NCBI RefSeq assembly: GCF_964340395.1
Contig: NC_135560.1
Coordinates: forward strand, 4,877,498 to 4,941,497
DNA: 64,000 nucleotides
Reading direction: 5' to 3'
From: Glandiceps talaboti
Taxonomy: Eukaryota; Hemichordata; Enteropneusta; Spengelidae
Shown here: in pieces, positions 1-13,000 of the stretch
How the letters are laid out: every line of letters begins with the position of its first letter
Numbering within the stretch: position 1 is the first letter of the stretch
Made by a program: the position numbers and the translations under genes
The notes under the pieces: model-generated
The model's database searches: none
Told to the model about the DNA's origin: nothing
Seen by the model: only the letters and a program-made list of their open reading frames with translations

Positions 1-893
1 TAATTATCTTTACGTCATAGGTCTGTCAATGGGAAAAGACAGCTCAGCTGTCGGAAGATGTCACGACACCGCATCACTCTGTCGTATATACTTTTAGTAA
101 ATTTGTACGATGATGTGATGACCTGGAATTGCAGTACCTTCCATATCATGTAGATATTTTATGCATGATTCATTCTACATGTACACAAAACTATTGATAG
201 AAATACATGCACCTCAGCGTCCATCCTATTTAATCGCAATTAGCAATTTAAAAAATGACTGCATAAAATCAAAATCTGTATAAATCGAGGTCTTCGCGAT
301 GCAGCGAGTTAACTTTACGTTATTGACCAATGTACGTATGTTTACGTTCTTCCATAGCAAAAGTAGGCCAGTATATTTAACGTCATTTTGATAAAAAAAT
401 CACTTCAGATTTTTTTTTAACACAGCTGAACTGATGTGTCACGAGTGCTAGCATGATAAAGTGTGTGTATTTGCATGTATTTCTATTGTATACAGTATTG
501 TGCGTGACGCATACGCGTATCTGCGTTTAGTATGTGCAAACACATTTGTGCATGGGTGCGTGTCATGTCTAGGTGTGAATTAAATTCTATTAAAAACTCA
601 ATCTTGCTGGACTTGCTTTGGTAAGGCTTAGTGGAGGTGTTACTCTGTCGGTTTATTTGAATTGCTACGGGGAATTGGTCTAGGCAAATGTATTAGATCT
701 TCAAATTTGGTGTGCAAGAAAATTTGAGTTCGAGGATTTAAATGTAGAACTGCTTGGATAATCAATCTAGTATTTGGGATATATGTTGGGTTGTATATAT
801 AAAAAAATATTCAAAGGTTAGATGATCACATTGATATGCAAAAATAATTTTTAATCAAAATTTTTAATTTTGATGACTTGTGTTTGTTTTCAG
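1..893. other. Upstream intron of the GNB5-like gene, no exon recognised
   Basis: I find no stretch resembling the N-terminal coiled-coil exon of G beta-5. The first recognisable exon starts at 894 behind a pyrimidine-rich tract and CAG, and it starts inside a codon. So this interval is most likely intron and the start codon lies left of the window. The sequence is AT-rich, with a few TG-rich patches near 460-570. Confidence 0.6.
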
Positions 894-1072
894 TGAAAGT
901 TGTAGCACAGCGATCAGAAATGTTACCTCAGTTTAACATGAAACCAAGACGAGTACTAAAAGGACATCAAGGGAAAGTACTGGCTATGGATTGGTCTCAG
1001 GATAAAAGGCATGTAGTCAGCTCTTCCCAAGATGGCAAAATGATTGTATGGGATGCATTCACAACCAATAAG
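894..1072 (+). CDS. GNB5: GNB5 exon: end of N-terminal helix and blade 1
   Basis: The acceptor is TTTTCAG ending at 893 and the donor is GTAAGG at 1073. The exon begins with the last two bases of a codon and encodes the linker plus blade 1, including [13 protein letters not shown] and the blade-ending [11 protein letters not shown]. Confidence 0.93.
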
Positions 1073-4000
1073 GTAAGGTATAATCTAGTCTGACTCACCA
1101 ACTCACTCAAAAATATCACACACAAGCCAAGAAATTATTGAAATCAAAATAATGGATTTATACCCTGGTCATTCTCAGTAATGACAACACACGTCTATGT
1201 CATTGTTCCATGGTACTTCAAATAAGTCAAAATGTACATACCTTACCTTTACGCCTCTCAATCAATCATGAATTGTGCAGGTTTTAATTTCATTTCCTCA
1301 GCCTGTTTTTCTTTGGAAAATACTTGAGATCTTAGGACTTTGTAACTTCAAGTTGTCATCTTTGAAGTTTGACTCAAAGTAACTAGGCCCCTTACATTAG
1401 TCATGTTTTAGCTGCTGAAAGGAAGAAAAAATTTCAGGAATAATGGCAAACTATGTACCAGTATATTGTAAAATAGACAATCATTATCAGTTTGTATTTG
1501 TGATGAATTTGACAGACTTTACAACAAAGACTTTTTGATATCGTGAGCTCAAAATGCACTTGAAATTAATTACCTGTACAAGACAGATATTTCAAATAAT
1601 TTTTCAAACAAAGAGAAGATACCTTTACATTCCAAATGTGGACCCATATTTCTGAGATCTTGATTGATTTCAGGAACATGCAGTAACTATGCCAACGACA
1701 TGGGTGATGGCTTGTTCGTATGCTCCGTCAGGAACCATGGTAGCATGTGGGTAAGTTTTAGTTTCCACTATTCAACTCAGTTGCATTTATCATTTATATC
1801 TTCTGTGGTCACTCGCTTCCAATATTATAGACCAATCTGTAGAATATATTTGACCTAATGTGAAATACTGGTCTTGGTTCTAATAAAAGCGTGTATTCCA
1901 CAAAGTCAGTGCTGTAAACATTTGTCACTGGTGGTGAGGTCATGTGTTCCAATGATTCAGATTTTGACAGTGGGATAGGACAGAAGACTTTGTTTGGTCT
2001 TGGTGCTAATGAAAACATGTCTACAACTTTAAAATATGATAAGTTGTTTTCACCCAAATTTCAAATTAAAACATTATTATGGTAGAACAAATCTGTACCA
2101 TTTGATATATGGTTGTAACTCATGTTAAAGTATTATAACCACTCATACTAGTGATGCAATGTAATATATAGTGCATGGAGACTACGTACTCTCTTCTGAA
2201 GCAGAATAATTTCTGTAAAACTGAAATCATAAAATGGTGAGTTGTATTGTTTGTTATATATTGGTATGGTAAGCTAAACTGTTACAATTTACTCATTCTG
2301 AATACTGGGCCAATATCATAGTGCATTAATATATGTTGTCACATTTGCTGGCAATTTGACCTCTGACCTCTAGCCAGGTACATATAAAACACACAGCACA
2401 TGAGAAATGTCAATCATTGATAATTTGTATTTAATGATGCAAAAAAATCACAGATTACATCTAAATTGTAGGTATGCCTTGATTAACAAGGACTAACCAT
2501 AAATTCTATCATCTCTTTCCTGTAGGGGATTGGACAATAAATGTTCGGTGTATCAGTTAAGTTTGGATGTTGATGTTGCCAGCAAGAAACGTACAGTAGC
2601 AATGCACACAAGTTATATGTCATGTTGTTCATTCACAAACTCAGATCAGCAGGTAAGAATCATACAGGCTGACTTCAAACACACAGTATACATAGCAATG
2701 CACACAAGTTATATGTCATGTTGTTCATTCACAAACTCAGATCAGCAGGTAAGAATTATACAGGCTGACTTCAAACACACAGTGCACATAGCAATGCACA
2801 CAAGTTATATGTCGTGTTGTTCATTCACAAACTCAGATCAGCAGGTAAGAATTATACAGGCTGACTTCAAACACACAGTATACATAGCAATGCTCACAAG
2901 TTATATGTCATGTTGTTCATTCACAAACTCAGATCAGCAGGTAAGAATTATACAGGCTGACTTCAAACACACAGTGCACATAGCAATGCACACAAGTTAT
3001 ATGTCGTGTTGTTCATTCACAAACTCAGATCAGCAGGTAAGAATTATACAGGCTGACTTCAAACACACAGTATACATAGCAATGCTCACAAGTTATATGT
3101 CATGTTGTTCATTCACAAACTCAGATCAACAGGTAAGAATTATACAGGCTGACTTCAAACACACAGTGCACATAGCAATGCACACAAGTTATGTCATGTT
3201 GTTCATTCACAAACTCAGATCAACAGGTAAGAATTATACAGGCTGACTTCAAACACACAGTATACATAGCAATGCTCACAAGTTATATGTCATGTTGTTC
3301 ATTCACAAACTCAGATCAACAGGTAAGAATCATACAGGCTGACTTCAAACACACAGTATACATAGCAATGCTCACAAGTTATATGTCATGTTGTTCATTC
3401 ACAAACTCAGATCAACAGGTAAGAATTATACAGGCTGACTTCAAACACACAGTATACATAGCAATGCTCACAAGTTATATGTCATGTTGTTCATTCACAA
3501 ACTCAGATCAACAGGTAAGAATTATACAGGCTGACTTCAAACACACAGTATACATAGCAATGCTCACAAGTTATATGTCATGTTGTTCATTCACAAACTC
3601 AGATCAACAGGTAAGAATCATACAGGCTGACTTCAAACACACAGTATACATAGCAATGCTCACAAGTTATATGTCATGTTGTTCATTCACAAACTCAGAT
3701 CAACAGGTAAGAATTATACAGGCTGACTTCAAACACACAGTATACATAGCAATGCACACAAGTTATATGTCATGTTGTTCATTCACAAACTCAGATCAAC
3801 AGGTAAGAATCATACAGGCTGACTTCAAACACACAGTATACATAGCAATGCACACAAGTTATATGTCATGTTGTTCATTCACAAACTCAGATCAACAGGT
3901 AAGAATCATACAGGCTGACTTCAAACACACAGTATACATAGCAATGCACACAAGTTATATGTCATGTTGTTCATTCACAAACTCAGATCAACAGGTAAGA

Positions 4001-7000
4001 ATGTACTGGCTGACATCTAAACATTTCTCTTTTTAGCTCCGCTGTCAGCGAAAGCTGAAAGCGTAGCTTTAGGTATAGGTGGGTATTGAGGTATAGAGAG
4101 TAGAGTGAATCATAGGTGTCCGTCAAACTTTTATATTTTCACTATTTTCTCTGAAAGTAACAGCCAGAATACTTCGATATTTGGTGTGCATGTTCCCTGG
4201 GGGGAGGCTATTCAGATTTGTTCATGCCAAGTTGATCTGTGCCATTTTCAATTTTTTATGATTTTTTTTCCAAAAATGACATTTTCATCAACTCCTCATA
4301 AACTTAAAGTCAGATTGCTTTGATATGTGGTGTGTTGATGCACAGGGGGTAGCTTACTTAGATTTGTTAATTTCAAGTCAGCACGTCTTCTCTTCTATTT
4401 TTTATGATTTTTTTTTTGAAATTTGAAAAAAAAATGAATATGTTAATGAGCATAATGACCGACGCCATATTGGAAATCAGTCCGTGAGACTTTAGGTAAA
4501 GTGCAACTTTTCAAAAGACACTATTGACGTCAAACAAGCAATGTAATATGTGCTATAGTCTTAATTCTACGCATTGTGCGCCCAAATGACAAATATTTGT
4601 TCGAAAAAGGTTTGTAAACTTCAAATCCAATTCACACACCACCCCTCCTACAGAATGGTTCATTCCAGTATATGATCATTGTGAGAAGTCTTCCATGCCT
4701 GAACTGAAGTGTTTTTGACAGAGTCAGTCGTCAATAAAAACGATAATACTCTTTCTAAAATTACCACATTTTGAAAGGGAAAGTACTTTGTAGTTCATTT
4801 ATGGAGTTTTGTTTTTGTACGATCAATATTGGTGGCAAAATTACAGCGTCAAAATTGCCGATGTGGTAATAATGCACGACAATCCCAAGTACCCGGATGC
4901 ACGAGGGACTAACCCAGAAGCAAGTCGTTGTCAGCCATACGTTACAGTGCAGTGGTAACATCGTCCGAGAAATCGCTGCGTTCAGTGTCATTATTCACAG
5001 AATTGTTGTTTTCGAGTGAAACGCCGTCTTGAATTGTATAACTCTAACAAATGAAGACATGTCAAGTTATATTTTGAAAGTTGTATCGCTAGTTTGAGAC
5101 GATTTTCTCACGTACTATCGGGGCTTACTTGGACTTGGACCTTACTCCAGTTCATCGGGAAGTTTAGCCAGCCCGATAATTCTTTCTGGTTTAGTTTACA
5201 ACACTTTTGATCGCGCAGATTTTGTTGTTGTGATGAAAAGAAATTAAAAAAAAGATCACTTCAACCATTTCGTTGTGTTTTCTTTATGAAAGGTAATCGA
5301 ACATGAACGAGTGTTACCACTGTAACCAGGAGGGTCTATGCTGTAACGTATGGCAAGGGTTCGACATACACGCTGGTCCGCTATCCCGCGAGTCTAGTAA
5401 CTTTCTGTAAGGACCATGTACCAGTAAAGGTTACTAAATAAAATGCCCATTGCAGGTAGTCCGACGGGATAGTGACTTTTCGATAGGTATATCAGGGAGC
5501 TCAGAATTCAAACCACCGGCTATATGATGAATTCACGGTCATAGTAAAATTCATTTGATTTTTAATTTGCTATTTTGACCAACTCCGGTTGTCTATTCGC
5601 GATAAAATTACGATTAGTTTGGAAACGGGGTAGATTTTCTATGATTCCGTGTCATAAAAGCATGTGTTGTGTAGTTTTCGAAAAGCACACCCGGTGGGAA
5701 AGTCGCCCAACAGACGATCTCGCGCCATTGCTGTACTACGTGGCACTTTATTCTGGCGGAATGTCTCTTGAAAACGGGAATAGCGAACGATGAGCCAATC
5801 AAGTGAGACCTTTCAAATGTAGCTAATATTATAGCCAATAAAATTAGTTGTACGATGATATGTGTATAATAAGTCCTCTACACTGTAAGAAGTAAATAGT
5901 AAAGTTGAAATCTTTGTCGCATGAATTCGTATTTATGTACGGATGCGTAGTCTTTCTGAACAGTAATTCTTAGATCAGTTAGTATTTAAACTACGTTTCT
6001 GAGTTAATTATTCGGTAGGTTATTGACGAGCTCCCTTTGTAAAAACGCTGTACAAATTGGATGTCGGCGTTCGCCCGGCCACGTTCAACGGAACTAGTGA
6101 AGCTCAATCATAACAATGGTGGCTGTCAAAATCGAAGACGCAATTTGACCGTGTTGTTATTTCAGTGAGTTTATTCAGCAAGAAAACAACGTGTTCTATG
6201 TTTTTGTACTTCCTACATGATGTGATGATCGTTTTTTTTTACCGGTACAACTTACAGCCTACAATGAAACTGCTAACTTACTTAGTAACACGATTCCGTG
6301 TTCCGTGTTCCGTGTTCCGTGTTCATGTTTTGGTATTCAGTTTGAAAAATTAAAATCCTGAACTTTATTTTGCGAACGATTTTGTCATTTCTTAGTAATT
6401 ATAGGGCCGACTGTATCACGTTTAACGTTTATGTCAACCCGGAAGTACATAGACACGAAAATAGACGAAGTGACTTGTACATGTAATTAGTAACAAAATT
6501 TTGCTGTAACTGCTGGTAACCTTCAAATTTATTTATTTTTATGTTGTAAATACATTCTAATATGCACTAAGGACAACACTATAAAGACTTGCTCTATGTG
6601 AAGGTAATTTTTTGTCTTTTAAAAATGCAATAGTTAGATCAATGTGTACCAGAAATGTTATGTAGTATTTAAGCTAGAAATAAGACCACATAACATCTTA
6701 TTACTCCCCCCCCCCAATTAAGACAAACTACTCACAGAAAGCAACAAAAAAAAGAGAAGAAGCTCCAAAACATAAAAAAGAGAATAAAATTACAGTAAGG
6801 AGTTGATGATGCACAAACAACTACAACGAAATAGACAGTTCAATTACAACAGTGTTTGAAATAAATATGGGGTTTGGAAAAGTGAATTAGAAGTAGAGCA
6901 AAAACGAAGAGAGATGAAGAGCCTAAGTGAACAAGCGAAAGCACTTAAAGATAGGACCACCAAATTTTTGGCAGGACTACTACGTTATCAATTTTACTAG

Positions 7001-10000
7001 TCCTGTGGGATAGTGACTTTTACTCCAGTGTCGAACCCTGTTGGCTGAGAATGACTCTCTTTCGGGTACTTGGGGATTGTCGCCGTACGGAAACTAAGAT
7101 GGCGATTAATACATTTCTTCCCTATATATATATATCTACTACAACTAGTACAAGTTGAATGTTGTTGACTTGGTAAATTTGTTAGAAAATTGAAATTCAA
7201 ATTGCCTCAAAATTATTTTAGATCCCTAGTTTATTTCATTCATCATTAAAATTTTCCAGGGTTAAAGCTGTAAGACACTGGAATTATTTATAGCCAACCT
7301 CAAAATCCTCTTTTTTTCTTTTTTTTCTTGTGTGCATTTCCCAGTCATTTTTTCCCTGAGATTTTGTGCAATTTTTCATAACAGTAGATTTTTGTTATAA
7401 AATGGTGACTATGGTATAAAAGTACAATACATTACCAACTTCTGTGTAAAATGTGTTTTATAGTGAGACATCATATGAAACCACTAACCACTTTATTGCA
7501 TCGCTAAAACAAAACTGCATAGTAAAGAGCTGAAGAACTGAACCACTTCTACATGTCACCAAAATAAAAAATAAAATAAAAAAAAACAGCGGAGCTATTC
7601 TGACCGATAGGTCGCTTGTTGTTGTATTCACTAAGTTGTATGAAGTTGTATTTGTTACTCGAGTCTTTGTTGGTCGATCTGTTGCCGTGTCACACAACAC
7701 ACTTATCAATATAGTCCATTTTCAAATCTAAAGTATTTTACTGGTTTCTCAGAAAGTATGGCAGCAAGGATGCCCTAGGCTACTAACAACTGTTTCCTGT
7801 TTTCCCTATTATCATAGATTTTAACAGGAAGTGGTGACAGTACTTGTGCATTATGGGATGTAGAAAGTGGACAGTTGTTACAAAGTTTCCATGGTCACAA
7901 TGCTGATGTTATGAGTCTTGACCTTTCACCCTCAGAGTCTGGAAATACATTTGTATCAGGGGTGAGTGTACAAAATATATTCAAACACTATCTATGTAAA
8001 TAGCTCAACTTTGATATTCATTAATTTGTCATACCATCATAAGCATTATTATACAAAACAGAATAGAATTTCTTTTGTATGTGTACACTTGTTACGTGTT
8101 TAAGTTATGACAATTGAAATGAAATAAAATTGGTGAAAGAAAATTATGACAGATTGTATGAACTATGCAGTATTTAAAGGTGATTCAAAATGCTCACATT
8201 CACTATCGCTAATTTGCTAGAGGACATGTTTGTGAAATGCATTCTGGTTTTAAAACTTTTCAAAAGCGTCTGCAAACACCTTAAAATGACCTTTTTTCAG
8301 TCACTTCCCTTCGGATTTACTTCGAGAGTTTTCGGGTATTTCCGGTCCCACCTATACCACAGGATTTTATGACGTCATAAGGGGTACACGTTAGCACTAA
8401 GACTATAACGAGCGTAGTCACTAGGTGAATAAATCTCAACAGCATTGTGAAAAAATACATTGCTAGTGGTTGTAACAGACATCAGTAAACAAAAACTACA
8501 GTTTACATGTCTTATTAACCAACATTTACCGATATTTACTCACACTTTCTCACTAATTGGCAGTGTCTGTGGGTATAAATGCTAAAATATTATCTCCCCA
8601 TATTATGGCAAAATAAATCAAAACGGCTAGACTAGATATATAAAAACACTTGTAATGTCGCGTGTTTCACATTCATTGACTTTTATTTATCTGATTTTTA
8701 ATTTTTTGCCGACAAGAAGCATTACGATACCGTCGTGACGTTTTGACGGCATCCCCGGGCCAAGGACGGCATATTTTAGCCCAATCGTACTCGCGTCGCC
8801 TTTTGAACAGTGCATTTAACAACAAAGTAAACATATTTCATCTCAAATAAATATACTAGCTATTAGAATACCAATGGGAAACTTCAAGAAGGCGTATCGG
8901 GACATGTGCCACATTTTGTTGGTCCCATAATACACTAATTGATTCGATTTGCTCCGAGCATATGGAAGCACGCTCCGAGTCATTGCATCATGTAAATGGC
9001 ACTGTGACCGACCTAATTTTGTTGTCCATATATAAAATGAGAGTGACCTGTAAATTTTTCACAGTTTTCGTTGTGGTCTTGTATCGTCACATGTTTGGCT
9101 TGTGAACACAAGTTTACATCTATTATTGTCTAGGGCGTAATACTCTAGTCCGAGTCTGAAACCCATGTAAAACCTAAGAAACTCGCATTCGGATCGAACT
9201 GAACAGAAGTAGGTCTCATCAACTTGTTGGGGACTCGAATTATTGCTTGTTTTTATCACGGTATACAGGTGATTATTATATATCGGTAGAGGGGTAGTGT
9301 TGTCAAGTTTTGTGCAGTCACAGCGGCCGCGGCAGTAAGTTTATACTAGGATAGTTCTGCCGATCAAAGCTGAAGCAGTGTATGTACAATGTACGTATGG
9401 AATCGGGAGAGCACAGCGCACATTCGTGTCGGGTTAAATTTATCCACGTGTTGATGTAATCCATATTTATCAATCAGATATATTGTAAAATTCTTCAAGT
9501 CGTACAGAAATAATGTCTCTAACTTCAAAACAAACCCTGAGAAATTGGACCGGACGTGGCGAGGTATCTAGTTGCAGGCTTTCTTTCATAACCATGTGCT
9601 GGGGTCACGACCTTGATTGCCGACGTCAATATTGTCCAATCATATTTAATATCATGAACACATCGCGATATTTGATTTGTTGGTTTCCTAAACCGTATAC
9701 TTCGAATACCATGATTCGTTACAAAATTCTTCTAATGAATATTAAATAGGCTTGTTGCATTAAATTAAGTGATATCGCAACAAGGGAAACCATACAAGTT
9801 TTCTTCCAGATGAGTTGCTAAGGTCATGTAAATGACAACAATAAACTCACGAAATTTCCTCAATTCTTTACAATTTTATTGCTGATAATATGGCAATCTA
9901 ATAGCTAGTATATTTATTCAAGATAAATATGTTTACTTTGTTGCTAAATGCGCCATTCAAAAGGCGACATCAGTGAGTATAGTGGGCTAAAATATGCTGT

Positions 10001-13000
10001 CGACGCCATGCGTGTCGAAGATATTGTAATGCTTCTCCTCGGCAAATAATAAAAAAATCAGATAAATAGATTGAAACATGCGACCGACATTACAAGTGTT
10101 TATGTATATCTACACTGTAGTCTAGCCGTTTTGATTTATTTTGCCATAATATGGGGAGATAATATTTTAGCATTTATACTCACAGACACTGCCAATTAGT
10201 GAGAAAGTGTGAGTAAATATCGGTAAATGTTGGTTAATAAGACATGTAGAGTGTAGTTTTTGTTTACTGATGTCTGTTACAACCACTAGCAATGTATTTT
10301 TTCACAATGCTGTTGAGTTTTATTCACCTAGTGACTACGCTCATCATAGTCTTAGTGCTAACGTGTACCCCTTATGACGTCATAAAATCCTGTGGTCTAG
10401 GTGGGACCGGAAATACCCGAAAACGCTCGAAGTTAATCCGAAGGGAAGTGACTGAAAAAAGGTCATTTTAAGGTGTTTGCAGACGCTTTTGAAAAGTTTT
10501 AAAACCAGAATGCATTTCACAAACATGTCGTCTAGCAAATTAGCAATAGTGAATGTGAGCATTTTGAATCACCTTTAAAGATTAGTGTATTTCATGAAAA
10601 CAAAGTCCTGTATCACAAATTTTTGAAATGTTAATGTCATATATATATCAATCATTGTCTGTAGCACCTGTATGTTTAATAGTCTCACATAAATACAATG
10701 GTTAATTTTAGATTTCGTTTCACACCCAAGAGAGTTTAAAGAGTTTGAGGAAACTATAAATTGCAAACCGAACACAACACGTTGTCAACAGGTTGACAAC
10801 CCCAACTGCTGACTTCACTTCATATCTTCAATAGAAGGAATGTATTGTTTGGTCAGTAGTCACTATGTAAAAGTTGCAAGTGAGGTTCAAACATCCACTA
10901 TACATTACTTTAAATTTATACATCTGTGACAAATATTTGGTGTCATTAAATTCTCCTTAGTTGAAATAGGATTTTACCACCTTGGCATATCATGAAATAA
11001 CAGTCATTTGTGTGATTTCTCTATGCTCTACATATTACTATCGACTAGTGTGAGAATATTAGTAGTCTGTAAGGTATGCTAGCTGTGACAGGATGGGGCG
11101 CCCTCACATATAAGTCAACCCCAGAGATAGAGTAGGCTAGTGAGAAAGGGGAGACACGACTTAATTATCTTACAGTCTAGAAAATAAGTTGATCTTGTTA
11201 TTCTATCTTGACCCTCTAGCATGAGGTAAAATGCCATGACAGCTAGGTAGTGAGAATTTAAGTAAAAGTCAACTCCAAAATGTAAAATATAACTATATAC
11301 TGAAAATATGCTTGAACTAGTGCTTGATACTATTCACTTTTTTAAAAATTATTTATTAACGACTCTGCTTTCATACATAAAATACATTAATACAGATACA
11401 CTGAATTAAATTGCCAACCATACTAAGTTGTAAAGATTCAATTACTCAAATCTCATGTACTACAGTATCAAATATTGTCATTTCTAATTGTTGCAGGGGT
11501 GTGATAAACAAGCACTGGTGTGGGATATGAGAACTGGGCAATGTGTGCAGTCCTTTGATGGGCATGAGTCTGATATTAATGCTGTACGATTCTTCCCAAG
11601 TGGAGATGCATTTGCCACAGCTTCAGATGATGCCACAGTAAGTATCAGGTTGATTCACTTAATTATACACTAGGTATACACAAGGTTTGAAAATGATTTG
11701 GCATTTTAGCACAATGCAATGTTAAGGTAGAGTAGTACTTCTATAGGCTTTGTGTATATTTATGTGTGTTTTGGCTCTGTATGTGATGCTATGTCTGGGT
11801 ATATATGTGTGTGTAACGTGTGTGACACTGACAGTGTCATGCATATATGTGTGTGTGTGTGTCTCTGTCTGTCTGTGTGTGAGTGCATGTGTGTGTGCAT
11901 GTGTCTGTGTCTGTGTCTGTGTCTGTCTCTGTGTGTGTCTGTGTGTGTGTGTGTGTTTGTGTGTGTCTGTGATATGAAGTACTTCCAGTAAACAGAAATG
12001 CATGGCTCAGTGTTTGCATTGACACTTAAATTAGTGGAGATATTAATTATTTTGTATTTAGTAAGACAGGCAAAGCCTAAATGGTTGCACTGTAGACGTG
12101 AATGGTAGATGGTTGCCGTGTATTTTTAGATCTAATGATATAAAATTTAAAAAAATCAACACCACTTTCACTACAATAAAATGTCATAATTATTACTTCC
12201 TAGCAACCATTCTTTAAAGATCACTACTCTAATTAGTTGCATTTCTGACAGTTATGATAGATAAGGTAAGATACTATTTTATTACACCCCATAAATGATC
12301 ATTTAAAATGCATGATAATAGGATATGAAAACAAAGACAATAATTCCATGCCATCAATCAATCACATTGGCTTGTTTTACTTTACAGTGTCGACTGTATG
12401 ATTTGAGAGCAGATAGAGAAGTCAATATATACACTAAGGAAAGTATCCTGTTTGGAGCAACATGTTTGGATTTCTCTCTGAGTGGTATGTACCTTTTGTA
12501 CTTGGACGCTACCCCAGCACTTTCAATATCAATGAAAATCTTTAGTACATAAATCATCAAATAGTTACAATGCATAATGAGATATATGGTGCATCATCAT
12601 GTTAGTGACACATAAAAAAAATTAATTCATTCATTCAAAATAAATATGCCAGTTATACTTCTGTATACAGTCTTGTCTTGTCTTGTCTCATTTGCTCTTG
12701 CCTCACCATACCCAGCCTTGCCAGGCTTTTCCATTCTCATCCAATCATGCTATGCCTCGTCTCATATCATCTTGTCACATCTCATCACATCTCTCAAATC
12801 ATCTTGCCTCATCTCGTTTCATATCTCATCTCATGTCATCACATCTCTCATCACATCTTGTTTCATCACGTGTCTCGTCTCGTCTCGTCTTGTCTTGTCT
12901 AATGTCTCATCTCGTTTTATCTCATCTCATCTCATCTTGTCACATCTCATCTCATCTTGCCTCATCTCATTTCATCATCTCGTTTCATCACATCTCTCAT

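Noticed and set aside
2598-4016. CRISPR-like array
   Set aside because: The unit is 96 bp with no variable spacers and the context is an animal gene.
2530-4036. + strand ORFs of 238 and 281 codons as a repeat protein gene
   Set aside because: The repeat unit contains the GNB5 exon end and a perfect donor site. The ORF is exon plus amplified intron, not a separate gene.
8190-8372. 60-codon ORF matched by a nearly identical one at 10562-10380 on the other strand, as a conserved small protein
   Set aside because: Both lie in the inverted arms of the foldback element, so the similarity reflects the element's arms rather than coding constraint.
11722-12025. Thr/His- and Cys/Val-rich ORFs on both strands
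   Set aside because: TG-repeat translation inside a GNB5 intron.
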